Source: Oopsacas minuta
Taxonomy: Eukaryota > Porifera > Hexactinellida > Lyssacinosida > Leucopsacidae
Assembly: GCA_024704765.1 (NCBI GenBank)
Contig: JAKMXF010000099.1
Span: forward strand, 258,432-322,431
Direction of reading: 5' to 3'
DNA length: 64,000 nt
Part shown: positions 12,212-25,200 of the stretch, in pieces
Layout: the number at the start of each line of letters is the position of its first letter
Position numbering within the stretch: position 1 is the first letter of the stretch
Position numbers and translations under genes: made by a program
The notes under the pieces: generated by a model
Told to the model about the DNA's origin: nothing
The model's database searches: none
Seen by the model: only the letters and a program-made list of their open reading frames with translations

Positions 12212-13235
12212 AAAGTAAGTGAAATACAATGTTGTAAACGGTTAAATATGGAATATGTTGTGATATTTGAAAATGAGTCGCAATACATTGTATTAGGTAC
12301 TTTCACAATTCTAAGTGTAGAATATTGAAACCGACTGCGAATAAATAACATGGTTCATCTGATCAAAACATATATGTTTGTAATCAATTAGAGTGAAATC
12401 CAATGGATTTAACTATATTTAGTGGAATATGTTGTGATAATTGAAAATGAGTCACAATACATCATATTAGGTACTTTCACAATTCTAAGTGTAGAATATT
12501 GAAACCGACTGCGAATAAATAACATGGTTCATCTGATCAAAACATATATGTTTGTAATCAATTAGAGTGAAATCCAATGGATATAACTATATTTAGATGA
12601 GTCGCAATACATTGTATTAGGTACTTTCACAATTCTAAGTGTAGAATATTGAAACCGACTGCGAATAAATAACATGGTTCATCTGATCAAAACATATATG
12701 TTTGTAATCAATTAGAGTGAAATCCAATGGATTTAACTATATTTAGTGGAATATGTTGTGATATTTAGAAAATGAGTTGCAATACATTGTATTAGGTACT
12801 TTCACAATTCTAAGTGTAGAATATTGAAACCGACTGCGAATAAATAACATGGTTCATCTGATCAAAACATATATGTTTGTAATCAATTAGAGTGAAATCC
12901 AATGGATTTAACTATATTTAGTGGAATATGTTGTGATATTTAGAAAATGAGTCGCAATACATTGTATTAGGTACTTTCACAATTCTAAGTGTAGAATATT
13001 GAAACCGACTGCAAATAAATTACATGGTTCATCTGATCACGACAACTTTGTTTCTAATCAATGCTAGTCAAATCCTATGGATTTAACTATATATTTTGGA
13101 ATATGTTGTGATATTTGGAATTTAGTCGCAATAGATTGTTTTTGTACTTTCACATATCATATTTTAGAATATTTTAGTTCACTGTGAATAATTTCCATTG
13201 TTCACCTGTCATCTTAACTTTGTTTGTTTTCATCA
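12212..13235. repeat. Inverted, homogenised satellite block
   Basis: Here the satellite runs in the opposite orientation to both flanks. Five consecutive units sharing GTGTAGAATATTGAAACCGA and ATCTGATCAAAACATATATG begin at about 12271, 12449, 12597, 12774 and 12951. They are nearly identical, unlike units elsewhere. The period is 177-178 bp except for one unit of about 148 bp that has lost some 30 bp. Confidence 0.85.
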
Positions 13236-14169
13236 TTTGATCTATCTAAATTATTCAAACTCAGTTTCTGTACCCTACACATAGAATTGTGAATGTTAAC
13301 TATACAACGTGTTGTGACTCCATTTCAATTATCACAACAAATTCCACAATATATAGTTTAAAACATTGTATTTCACTCGCTTTGATTACAAACCAAGTTG
13401 TTGTAATCAGCTGAACTAGGTAAATTATTCACCGTCACTTTCCGTAGTCTACACATTGATTTGTGAAATTACACTATACCAGTTATTCTGACTCATTATC
13501 AAATGTGACAATCTATTCCTTAATTTATACTTCTAAATCTATCATTTCACTCACCTCGATGACATTCAAAATTGTTGTTGTCAGCTGAACAATCTCAATT
13601 ATTCATAGTCAGTTTCAGTTTCCTTAACATAGAATTGTGAATGTACACTATACAACTTATTGTGATTCAATTTTAAATGTCATATTAAATTCCATAATAT
13701 ATGTTCTATAGCATAGGATTTCACTCACTTTGTTTACAACTAAAGTTGTTGTGATCAGATGAACTACGTAAATTATTCACACTCTGTTTCAGTATTCTAC
13801 ACATATAATTGTGAAAGTACACTATACAAAATATTGTGACTCAATTTCAAATGTCACAACAAATTCTTAATAACATTTCTAAACACATGATTTCACTCAC
13901 TTTGATTACAAACAAAGTTGTTGTGATCAGCTGAACAAGGTAAATTATTCCCTATCAGTTTCCAGATTCTACACATAGAATTGTGAAAGTACACTATACA
14001 AAGTATTCTGACTCAATTTCAAATGTCACCACAAATTCCTGATTATAAGGTTGAAAACATAGGGTTTCTGTCACTTTGACTAGCATCAAAGAAGTTGTGA
14101 TCAGGTGGACTAGGTATTTAATTCACAGTCAGTTTCAGAATTCTACACTTGGTTGTTGAAAGTACACTA
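13236..14169. repeat. Satellite, orientation A
   Basis: About five units back in the first orientation, ending at the CACTA target site of the Transib-like element. Confidence 0.85.
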
Positions 14170-14176
14170 CACAGTG
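14170..14176 (+). other. RSS-like heptamer, left end
   Basis: CACAGTG, identical to the consensus recombination-signal heptamer of V(D)J recombination. A matching nonamer at 12 or 23 bp spacing was not seen. Confidence 0.8.
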
Positions 14177-14473
14177 TGGCAAAATGGCCATTTTGGGAAA
14201 TAGGTGAATGAATCTGTCTTATCACCACAATTATACTTACATATACTACATCGACACTGTAGATTTCAGCAATACCAACGATTTTTAGTAGCATGACTAT
14301 AAACTTAGTTATAACGTAATTGCTGACATATTCTAATTTTTAACATTTGTGGTTCATTAGTGAGGATATTATGAAAATTGATAATACATGCATGTCATGG
14401 TCTCTATTCTGCTATTTGATAACATACAATTTAAAGACCCTTAATTACGTATGACTATTGGATATACTTATTA

Positions 14474-16624
14474 TCATAAATCATCTGATAGTATACTATT
14501 ATATGATATCTCTTGGAGGCTATTTGAAACGTCTCTTTTCTTCTTTGCGTGCATCAAACGATTCTGTACTAAGATGGGGTCACTACAACACAACAACCTG
14601 ACCAAAATATCTCTACCATTACCTGTGAAAGAAATTTTTCTTGCAAGATTCTCCCGATACCGCCTTACAAATTTATTGCAGGATTCTAAACATTCCTCAG
14701 AGAGATTCTGTAATCCCTTACCATTATTGTAAGCATCTTTTAACTGAAACGAATGGGCAAGTAACTTGTGCAAGGATAGAGTGATGCTTGCCCATTGGTA
14801 CTCAACTAGAATAATTTCGTACGTTTCTTTGAACAATTCTTGCATTTTGTCACAGTTAATCAAGTCACCACTGTTGTGGGGTCTTAACAAAACAGATAGA
14901 TTTCTCTGGATCTTCTCTGATGATATTTTATCTGAAGGATTAATGGAAGAAGTGGCCCACGTCAAAAAGTCTCTCTTATTTAAAAAGCAGTCTCGCGCAA
15001 TGTTACCAGTGGTTAAAGTGCCGCCCTGGCTTGAAGGGATATCGATACTGAAATTACATCTTTCCTGGAGTATAGCTCGAACCCGTTTCATGGAAGAATT
15101 TACTTTCGAATTTGATGGCGCCCATACCTTGTGTCCTGCATCAAGATGGTATATCAACAGCATAAACTACCTGAATACACAAAGGTAAGCATGCAAAAGA
15201 GACGCAATTATAATATCGATGTTAGAAGTTGATTGATGCGTAATACCAACACGCTGATTTGATGGGAGTTTCAAGTAATCTTCTTCATCAACCTCTTCAA
15301 AAAGTTGCCGAGCGTCGCTAATTAATCTGTTAATAGGGAAACCAGAATGGGCCCATTCTAAACTTTTAATTTGGCTATCCGTTGCAGTACACAGATAACA
15401 AGAAGCCCCGCCAGCTCCATCCAGCAATCCTGCCATCTTGGTATCAAAAAGGGAACGGACTATCTCGACCTGTGCATGGCCTCCAATAAGAGATAACCCA
15501 TCCTGTATGCTATGGTCAGTTTGAGGATTGACTATTGTATTCATGATAAGCTTTACACTAGAATAATCTTCCTTCAAAGCTATCAGTGCTACTGGCCTAA
15601 AGCAGATCGGAGAGTTGGATGAGCTGTTATAGAACAGGTCATTTCCAAGTGTGTCTGTAATTGATATTACTTTGAATCCGAACAAAATGAAAGTTTTTGT
15701 GCTTAATACAGAATTGTTGCTTTGTTGGTTATAGGTTTGATGACAACCGGAGCCATCCAATCCATTAGATATCTTAATTTTTAGTGGGTAGTGTGAATCA
15801 GGAACTGGGTCTAATGTTGAAAGCAAGCGAAGAATGGTCAGACTAAGGATGGAATGATAAGAGACGCAAGTCCCAATTGACAATGCTTCGGGGTCTCTAG
15901 CTATTTCCATTTCATTTATTAGGCTTATTTCCCTACGATATTGCGAGACAAGCTTATAGGAAGGAAGTTTAACATCACCTTTGAGAATTCTTTGCAGATT
16001 CGTGTATTTACTCGCCCCAATTTCTAAGCTGTTCAATATATAAGCACATTTAGAGATTTGTACTTTGTTCAATACACCGCTAAAACATCCCTTATCAATT
16101 ATTTCTTTGCACATGTCTGAAGTATCACGGTCATAGGATTTATTTGAGACTAATTCTAACGCTAGAGTGAGTAGTTGTTTAGGCTCAATCTTTTCTCTCT
16201 CTGCAAAAAAGTCCACATGCTCTAAAAGAACACCGAGTTTCGATCTGGAAGTCTTCATGTGACATTCGAGAATATGCTTCCGGGATTCAGTTACAATCTG
16301 TTCTGAAAAGTTTCGATTTTCAGAATCAGTGACTAAAGAAGAAAATTCAGGATCAAGCGATAATCTCTTTCTCGGATTGGATATTGTTAGATGAGTAGAG
16401 TGGAAAATCATGTTATCCCATGTTTCAAGATCCTTCCTGCAGTAAGCCTCTCTGGATGTTAGAAGTGATTTCAATTCTAAATGGAGAGTAGCAGTTTCTT
16501 CATCGGATAAATGGTTGTTCTCAATAACTTTCCTAACAGAGACTGTAACACATCTTCCATTCGAAATATACAAACTATATGCCTCATTGTTCGTGATACA
16601 GTACAGACATGATCCGCAAAAGGG
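14474..16624 (-). pseudogene. RAG1-like (Transib-type) transposase, one stop
   Basis: A minus-strand frame is open from 16624 to 14474 except for a single TAG at 15167-15169. It begins after a stop with PFCGSCLYC, a possible zinc-binding pair, so the true start may lie upstream or in another exon; no convincing ATG is visible. Counting from the TTG at 16573, the first catalytic Asp is at about 273 (NGLDGSGCHQTYNQ). The likely second is at 377 (LFDTKM), 15 residues before CYLC, the counterpart of the RAG1 zinc-binding CxxC. After the TAG come GGTLTTGNIAR, LHKLLAHSFQL and LSEECLESCNKFVRRYR, whose Glu aligns with the RAG1 catalytic Glu. The C-terminus ends near CCSDPILVQNRL. The protein would excise and insert the flanking element. 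About 700 residues is normal for Transib. Assignment to the RAG1/Transib clade is strong; the exact subfamily is not. Confidence 0.88.
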
Positions 16625-17272
16625 CTACTTTAACATAGAAACATTATGATAAATGATTGTAGGGTATTGGAATAACTAATAACGAGCAAAATATGGAATT
16701 TTACTGAAAAATTTTAAACATTTGAAAAATATATTTTTCGGATTTTTGTCCGGTCCGGACAATGAATGACATGATAAATTTTTGGGCAGCTTTTGGCAAG
16801 CCTGGAAAGTGATTAAATAGTTGACTAAATATAGTAACATTATGTATATTTTAATAACGTTTTGACAAATTTGTCAAACAAGAGATGCTACACTTCATTC
16901 AATGAGAAAAAATTCCAAATTATAATTTGGGAGGTCTAAACTAGACACCTGGACAAAAGTACAAATGAATATCTAGACTAACCTATCAATGATTAAATTG
17001 TTGTTACAATAAAGATTTATTATCAGAAGATGTTTTTCACTCTTATATTTAGTGTTTACATCAAATATGATTGCATACATTAAGGCATAGGAATTTGCGG
17101 TTTGAAAATATATATTTCTGTTATTAGAAACACATAACAAAGTTGTGCGTAGTTAGGATTGCTAACTGCTTCTAATGCTGCTAATGATATTTTCGTACTA
17201 ATTGAACTATGGAGAATTCAAAAAGGCATTAAAATATGTTTTTTTAAATATACCTATTTCTCCATATTGCCA

Positions 17273-17279
17273 CACTGTG
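17273..17279 (-). other. RSS-like heptamer, right end
   Basis: CACTGTG on the plus strand, which is CACAGTG read inward. It is followed outside by the duplicated CACTA. Confidence 0.8.
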
Positions 17280-17707
17280 CACTATACAAAGTATTTTCAG
17301 TCAATTTCAAATGTACCAACATATTACCTGATATATAGTTCAAATCATAGCATTTCACTCACTATGATTTAAAAAAAATTAGTTGAGATCAGTTGAACTA
17401 TGTCTATAATTACAGTTAGTTTCAGAATTCTACACATAGAATTTTGAAAGTACACTATACAAAATATTGTCACTCAATTTCAAATGTTTACAACATATTC
17501 CGTAATATATAGGTCAAAACATAGCATTTGACTCAATTTGAATAGTATGAGATTACAAATGATTACCTGAACTATGTAAGTGTTTCACAGTCAGTTTCAG
17601 AATTCTACACATAGAATTTGAAAGTACACTATACAAAGTATTGTCACTCAATTTCAAATGTCACAACATTTTCCGTAGTATATAGGTCAAAACATAGCAT
17701 TTTACTG
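17280..17707. repeat. Satellite, orientation A
   Basis: Continuation of the array after the Transib-like element. It ends at an orientation switch near 17707. Confidence 0.8.
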
Positions 17708-18115
17708 TATTTGTATAGTGTAGTATTTCAGTGATTACTATTTGATATTTGAAATTGACTGACAACAATTTTATTGCTTGCTTTCACATTTTTAAGTTTG
17801 CTAAATGCGTATCTAGTTATCAAAACATTTGTTTAGATCAGAATTGAGTGATACATTATTAATACTAATGTATTGCAGTGAATGTGTGTTGACATTTGAA
17901 ATATAAAGACAACAATTTTAATTGTTTAGTTTCACATTACCAAGTTTGGGAAATGTGAAACTAAGTCTCAAAACATTTGTATAGATCATTATTGAGTAAA
18001 ATATTTTGTATTGTATAGTATTTCAGTGGATATTATTGGACATTTGAAATTGACTGACTGCAATTTCTATTGTTTAGTTTCACATTTTCAACTTGGCGAA
18101 AAGTGTAACTAACTA
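17708..18115. repeat. Satellite, orientation B
   Basis: The same satellite, now as its reverse complement (GACATTTGAAATTGACTGAC, TAGTTTCACATTTTCAA). It includes the TA target of Tc1 copy A. Confidence 0.8.
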
Positions 18116-19451
18116 CAGTCTGTTACATATATATTTAGAATTTTGTTATTTGATGAGGAATAACTGAAATACCAGATATTCGGAAAATCATCACTTTATT
18201 GTGTGAATAAATAATTCATAATCAATTTTTAATGGGATATCCATCGTTATCAACAGCCATTTGGCACCTTCGTGTCATGGATTCCCAGTGAACTCGCAAT
18301 AATGTAGGATCGATTCGATCCCATAAGGCTTCTAACTTTTCTTTAGTTCTGGAATGCTCCTAGGGCCGTTTAATCAGCTCCTGCTTAACCCATCCAAATA
18401 TATTTCGATAGGGTTGAGGTCTGGACTTTGTGAAGGCCAAGGAATTTGTTTGGGGACATTCTGTGAGAGCCAAACCTTGACCTTCCATGAGGTGTGTTTA
18501 GGATCATTATCCATGACCAATCGCCAATTATTTTCACGGAATACATTTGCCTGTGCTATCAAATGACCCTCCATCATCTGTAAGAACAAGTTACTATCCA
18601 CATTCTGTGTAAAATGCACAGTGGAAATGTGCCCATGGATGAAAAGCAGCCCACGCGTGAATCTTGAGGACATGTTTGGTTGTTGGAGCGAATCTTTTTT
18701 GTTGGATTTGTCCACATCCTAATTCTCACTCTAGATAACCACATCGACATCTCGTCAAGGAATACAGTGTTTGCCCATTCCTTTTTAGGATACTTGTGCT
18801 TCTTGGCCCATCTTATGCGCTTCAAATGGTTCTTTTCGCTAAGCATGTGGGTTTTAGTTGGATAGGGTTTGGTGTAAGACTGGTCTTTCAACATGCGTCG
18901 TATGTCTGTAGGATGTCTTGTAAGGAGCCCGACTTGTTAGTGTTCGAAGGGATAAGCAGGATTTACCTTCTCACCCGTTGTATGACCGAGTGCTTGACAG
19001 CGGATCGTAAGATATTGGGCCTTCCTGCTCCCTTTGGTGAGAGATCTCTCCACCAGCATCCAACCGGGGCCTTTACATTGTAGACCGTCGCCAAAGAGAT
19101 TCCAACATTTTAGGAAATTTGTTTGGGACTGAGCTGTATTGATTGTATAAGGTCTTTATCATTTCTCTCTTCATAATTTGAGTCATTATCAGCTCTATTA
19201 TTGAAGTGACTGTAAAAATACAATCATATTATTAATTAAAGGTGAAAATTACGATAAATGACGTCATACATTTTTGTACACGACTCACAAAACTCCAAAA
19301 TGAAAGTCGTTTAAGCAAATATCGTTAGACATTGGTAGAAATAGGTAAACTTTGTAATACATCAATCAGAAGCATGATATTGGAATATACTTCAGAGTTA
19401 TGTGGGTTTACAATAACGATCCCCAATTCCAAATGATTATGTAACAGACTG
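18116..19451 (-). mobile_element. Tc1-like element, copy A
   Basis: The ends read CAGTCTGTTACATA inward from both sides, flanked by TA at 18114-18115 and 19452-19453. The insertion splits a satellite motif: joining AACTAACTA to TCAACACATTTG rebuilds the usual sequence. Apart from about 90 bp at its right end, the element is almost identical to copy B at 30223-31559. Confidence 0.93.
18374..19186 (-). pseudogene. Tc1-like transposase, copy A, broken
   Basis: Tc1 transposases use a paired helix-turn-helix DNA-binding region and a DD34E core. An ATG near 19186 opens MTQIMKREMIKTLYNQYSS, but the helix-turn-helix continuation (GISLATVYNVK) is in another frame. The middle reads LKRIRWAKKHKYPKKEWANT and FLDEMSMW, with the first Asp. 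Two more phase changes follow around 18690-18600. The C-terminal frame carries MDNDPKHTS (second Asp) and WPSQSPDLNPIEIY (the Glu), with 34 residues between. It stops shortly after at LSRS. At least three indels make it non-functional. All of these defects visible in the catalytic half recur in copy B. Confidence 0.88.
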
Positions 19452-20397
19452 TATCAACACATTTGTATTGATCAGTAGTGAGTGAAATCTTTTGCATAGT
19501 TAAGTACTTCTGTGACTAATCTTTGACGTTTGAAATTGATTGACATCAATTTCTATTGTTTAGTTTCACATTTTCAAGGTTGTGAAATGTGAAACTAATT
19601 CTCAAAACATTTGTATTGGTCAGTATTGTGTGAAATATTGTATAGTAATGTATTGCAGTGATTATTTGTTGACATTTGAAATGGGCTAACAGCAATTTCT
19701 ATTTATTAGTTTCACATTCTCAACTTGGCAAAATGTGAAACTAACCCTAAAACGCTTGTATAGATCAGTATTGAGTGAATGTTTTGTATAGGAAAGTTTT
19801 CAATGATTATGCGGAGACTTGAAATTGATTGACAACAATTTCAATTGTTTAGTTTCACAATTTCTATACAGCGATAAAGCAAAGCGACTCTCAAAACTTT
19901 GTATAGTTAAGTATTTCACTTCACAAGTGTGCCATTTGATTTTGTGTGAAAAGTTATGTTTAGTAAAGTATTGCAGTGATTATGTGTTGACATTTGAAAT
20001 AGTCGGACAAAACTGAAAAGCTCAGTATATCACTTCACCTGTGTCGCATTTTGAAATTGAGTGACAAAACCTTACTTTGTTAGTTTCACAATTTCTATGT
20101 TTGGAAATGTGAAACTGAATATAATTCATTATATAGCTCAGTATTTGACTTCACATGTGTTGTAATGGGAAATTGACTGAAAACTTTTGTATAATTCAGT
20201 ATTGCAGTGAATATGTGTTGACATTTGAAATTGCCTGACAAAACCTTTTACTACTTACATAGTTTCACAATTTCGAATTTTCGAAATGTGAAACAGACTT
20301 TCAAAAAACTTTCTATAACTATGTATTCCACCTCATATGTGTCTCGATTTAAAATTGAGCTAAAAAGGTTCGTTCATTCCAGTATTGCAGTGTATAT
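19452..20397. repeat. Satellite, orientation B
   Basis: About five to six units. The last bases, GTGTATAT (20390-20397), are repeated at 26766-26773 as the target duplication of the 6.4-kb composite element. Confidence 0.82.
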
Positions 20398-22260
20398 TGG
20401 GCGGATCGAGAAAAGTATAAATTGTCGCTTCAACTTCTACCTAAGGGAAAAGTTGTCTTTATCATTTTCTAGGATAATGCGAGGCTTATATTTGAAAATA
20501 TTTCAATTTGACCCTTTCGGTTTTATATTTTTGCTGTGTCACTTTCGAAAAATTGATTTATATTGTCCGAATTTTCAAATTCCTTTGACTTCCCTCCTTT
20601 ATAAATATTATTTGGTAATAGTAAGTCGCATATCTGCAATTGAATGGTGTATTAATCGAATTTCTATCTCCAAGGATACTCAAGTTATCAAGATTTCGTT
20701 TGCATACTCTATCATACCCTAATAATATTACCCACCCACCCCTTTTTCTGATTATTTGAAAATTCTATAATTCTAGTAAAACTAGCTATATAATCGCCAA
20801 ATTTAGTATATTTCTGTGTCTAGATCCTAATTCATCAATATGTCACCACAAAGAAATTTTAACAACATTCCTTATCTCTTGTACTTAACTTAGCTATCAC
20901 ATATCTAGCATGGAATTCATGGTCAATTATGGTATCTATATCAATACTCGATCAAATCATTCATATTATTGAGTGATTATATTCCTAGAATGTATTTATC
21001 CTTGAAATGGCAGAAAATACGCGTAGTAAAGTATTAGATCCTATTTTTGGTTATCCAGGACCCATTACCAGAAAATCAACTTCCAACAAAACTAGATCTA
21101 TGCAATCATTATAAAATGCTTAGAAATATAGATTCTAAATCAAATAGAGATGATAGAGCGAAATAATTAACTGAAGTGTTAGTGCGTATCTATAATTTGG
21201 CTTCCATACCCACCATATCAGAGCTCAAAATAAACAGTAATCATTTGTGATATTATTGAGAGAGCATAATAGTACGGAAAAGTATGCAAAAACAAACAAC
21301 AGCCTGACTGTATACAGCCTATTATTTCCGAATTCAATGTTTTGTACGATGTCTCAAGTTGCAAATGCCTATTTCAGGAATGTAAATGTTTTTGCTCTCT
21401 CGATAAAAAGATACCACTGCATCAGTGGTCATTTCACTTTGATCAGCGAAACGCTCGAAAATGATCTATTTCCAGCTTGGATTGCATGACAACCTATAAA
21501 AATATGTTAAACAAAAAAAAGAGGCACAATATGAAAGAGAAGAAAGGGAAATGAAGAGATTGCACGCTGTTCAACCTTCGCAAGAATTTATAGAGTGTGA
21601 CTTTGAAGAGTTCGAAACTTCTTGACTCGAGCATATCTAATACTCACAAGTATACACATAATCATATTCAATTACGAAATTTAGCCATAATGTGTGATAG
21701 ATATCAAATTAGCGATCGGGCAGGCGCAGCTATAGCTACCCCAGTACTGCAGGATTACGGTATTATCACACCGGAAGATACTCAAATTATTGATAGAAAC
21801 AAACTCTGTAGATCTAGATTCTCTGTGAGAAAGGAATTGACTAATGAGGCTCACGAAACTATCAATGATATATCTGCAATATACTTTGATGGCCGTAAAG
21901 ATCAAACTCGAGTACTAGTAGAAAGAGAAGATGAACATTTGCATCAGGATACAGCAAATGAAGAACATACTGTCTTATCTGAACCCCGGAATCAGTGTGT
22001 TGCCCATGTAACACCAAGTTCTGGTAAAGCCAAAAACATAGCAAGGGAATTGACTGATCTTGGCAGGGAGCGTAATTCATCGAATTAAATGGCGGTTGGA
22101 GCTGATGGAGCTCGGGTTAACACTGGAATCTACAATGGGCGTATTAGATTACTTGAACTAGAACTCACAAAGCCACTCCACTAGTATATTTGCCATTTAC
22201 ATGGTAATGAACTTCCAATGAGGCATTTCTTCCAATAATAGATGGAAAAACCAGTGGACC

Positions 22261-25200
22261 CAGGGCCGGATTAGCAGCCTATTCGGCCTGGAGCTGAATA
22301 ATTTTGATGGGCCTAGGTAGGCCCATCAAAATTATTAAGCCACCTACCCCTATCATACAATTGTATAAATAACAAAACAACTTTAATGTATTTTGTAGCT
22401 AAGATATTTTAAATATTTTATAGTGTTACTTGACGTGCTTTTCGATATGCGAAATCTCTAATCGCAGACTGCACATCGATTTCTTGCAAAAGTTCATTTT
22501 CTATACACAGAAGAGAAAGCGCATTCAAACGATTCTGGCCCATAGTGGACCGCAGTTCCTTCTTTGTCCTTTTAATGTTGAAAAAGATCGTTCCCCGCTG
22601 TAGTTAGTGAGCATTAAAGATAAATATATTCGTAGTGTAATTAACATATTCGGAAAGGTTGTGTCTAGTGCATTTCTAGTAATCAACTTGAACATTTGGA
22701 AATCTCTAATCTGCTTTGTGTCTTCAGTTTTAGAAGAATCTGAAGAAATATATCTATTCCAGAAAGCAGAAAACTGTACTATTTCATCTACATAGCCAGG
22801 TTCAAGGTCGTCTGAGTATATATTAACTAAATCATTTGCTTTGTCACGCATCTGATCAGAGAGTAAAGAATTCAATTCTGATAAAAGTCCAAACCTGTCC
22901 CTGATGACACAATATGCCGCCTGTCTTTGATTCAAAGCTGCCACTAGTTTATCAATAATTGGAATGAAATTTGTTACCATGAATTCATTTGATGGAGAAA
23001 GTTCAGCATCTTCAGTATCACCATAGTCAAATTTCTTATTTCGCTTACGCTTTCTTCGATGTTCTTTGGAGTACGTTGCACAGTGATAAAGAACCTTACT
23101 TCGATGCTCAAACTCCATAAACTGAGAACGTAGTGAATGTACAAATTCTTTCAATGATTCTAACAACTTTGTGGCTGTATTCAAATCTAAACTTGCATCT
23201 TGAAGACATTTGCTAGTTTTATTAAACCTAATCAATACTGTAGACCAAATTTGTAACATTATTCCTGTTTCTAAACGATTCATTATTGCAGCAAGTCCTT
23301 TTGCCTCCAAACGTGTCACAGGTTTCTCAAATTTATCTTTGCACATTAGTACAAGTACTTTTCAATATTTGTATAACCTTGTAGTAGGCATCTACCGCAT
23401 CATGGTGTGCAGACCATCGTGTGTCTGAAAGTCTTTTCAAAGTTGGTATCCAAACTTCTTGAAGGCATCAAGAAGGAGATCCCATCTATGAGTAGAGGCA
23501 GAGAAAAACACATACAACTTTTGTACAAAATAGAAAATTGAGACTGCAGCTGGACAACATTCTACAGCACTTTGTCCGATAAGATTGAGGAAATGTGGAC
23601 AACATGGAATGAACTCAGCCAACTTATTCTTTTCATGAATCAAAGCCTGCATGCCGTTATACTTTCCGCTCATGTTTGATGCGTTGTCATATGTTTGAAC
23701 TCGAAAATCTTTAATGGAAACATTATTTTCTTCCAAAAAACTGAAAAGTACTTTTGCTAAATGTACGCCAGTATGTCCATATAATGGAATGAATCTAATA
23801 AATCGTTCTACTGGACCTCTTGGTAATACATAGCGAATTATTAGTGTTAGTTGGTCAGTGTGCGAAATGTCCGCCGTGGAGTCCACACTAATAGAATAGT
23901 ACTTAACAGTTTTGATTTCTGGTATAATCTGCCCAAGAACCTTTGTCCAACTACTTGGATAAATTCATCGTATAATGTTGATGATAAGTATGATATGTGG
24001 CCTCGCCCTTGTTTGCACGTATCTGAATGTGTTCTGCAAGGAATGCAACGTACTCAGCTATTAACTCGAGACAACCCAAATAATTACCATTATTCACAGA
24101 TCCTACTATCTCATCACTCCCACGAAATGAAAGACCTCCTGAAGAAAGCATTTTAATCAAACTTAAAGTTCTCTGGAGAACTTGATGCCAATACTTATTT
24201 TCAGACTCATATTGCTCAATTAAACTTTCATCTATATGTCCACCAGTCATTCTTCGCAAATAAGCATTTCAATAGATATTTTATGCAACTAACTGTCTTC
24301 ATGGCGAAGTAAATCTCTGGAGGCATGCTTCCAATCTGAATAACCATTTGTTGCTAACTATGAAGTTTCGTTTGGTGTTGTAATAGCATGCAGATTGCGC
24401 AATACAACTTCACAGATTCTACCGAATAGCAAAGCCAGTCACGTTGAAACTTCTCACCGTTTAACTGGTCACGATAATAGAGTGACTTGGTATATCGTCA
24501 CGTAAAGGTTTCACTAGGAAATGTCCTCTCGGAGGCACTAAAGTCGCTATCCATGTGCTGACAACCAGTAAACTCCTTTTGACAAAATACTCGCGTAAAC
24601 CATCAGACATTTCCATTTTCCTACATCATTAGAGAATAATTCTTCTTGAAGGTAATTAAAGTTCAAACTTTCAGTTTCATAAAGCATATTGCAATCAGAT
24701 AAAACAGATAGAGATTGTGCTAATCCAAGGTAAAGAGGTTCATTATTCACGATTTCAATGCAACGTTTGCCATCTCCAGTTACATTAGCAATTGTGGATA
24801 CTACTGCATTTTCATCGGGGTTTTTCGTAGAGCAAAACTGTCATTTTTCTGGTACATTCTAAATTTTATGTAGTTTTCTTTCTTCTTCAGACTTAGCCTT
24901 TGCTTTGTCCTAACCACTACGACATTTTTTCATCTTCCTTTTTCTTGATATATCAAAAATGAAATAGTAAGGAAAGCTTCAAGCTGGGCAAACACAAATA
25001 TAATCGAAAGCTACATATGATGCAATGAAGTAACAAGTAAGCTATAAATACAAAGTACGCTTGGACTTAGCGGATATTATTAAATTGCTCTGTGATAATC
25101 TTAGAAAATATAATTTGATATAAGAAAACATAAAGTAATGATTACTGACAAAATTTAATTTCACGATGGTAACATAGACTATTGATCAACGATCAAAATT

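Larger units (their letters stand above)
14170..17279 (-). mobile_element. Transib/RAG1-like transposon
   Basis: A 3.11-kb element inside the satellite. Both ends begin with the heptamer CACAGTG; the terminal repeat reads CACAGTGTGGCAA at each end and is followed at a slightly different spacing by AAATAGGT. The 5-bp sequence CACTA directly flanks both ends (14165-14169 and 17280-17284) and occurs once in the uninterrupted satellite (GTACACTATACAAAG). A 5-bp duplication and CAC-starting ends are hallmarks of the Transib superfamily, from which RAG1 is thought to derive. One minus-strand transposase gene fills the middle. No RAG2-like (kelch) coding is visible. Confidence 0.9.

Noticed and set aside
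12271-13100. Regular near-identical repeats that might suggest a CRISPR array
   Set aside because: Units are contiguous 177-bp satellite monomers with no unique spacers, in eukaryotic DNA.
14170-14200. A full 12/23 recombination signal sequence at the Transib-like ends
   Set aside because: Only the heptamer is convincing; no ACAAAAACC-like nonamer appears at 12 or 23 bp at either end.
20225-20722. 165-codon plus-strand frame
   Set aside because: It runs from satellite across the left inverted repeat of the composite element; no family resemblance, open by chance.
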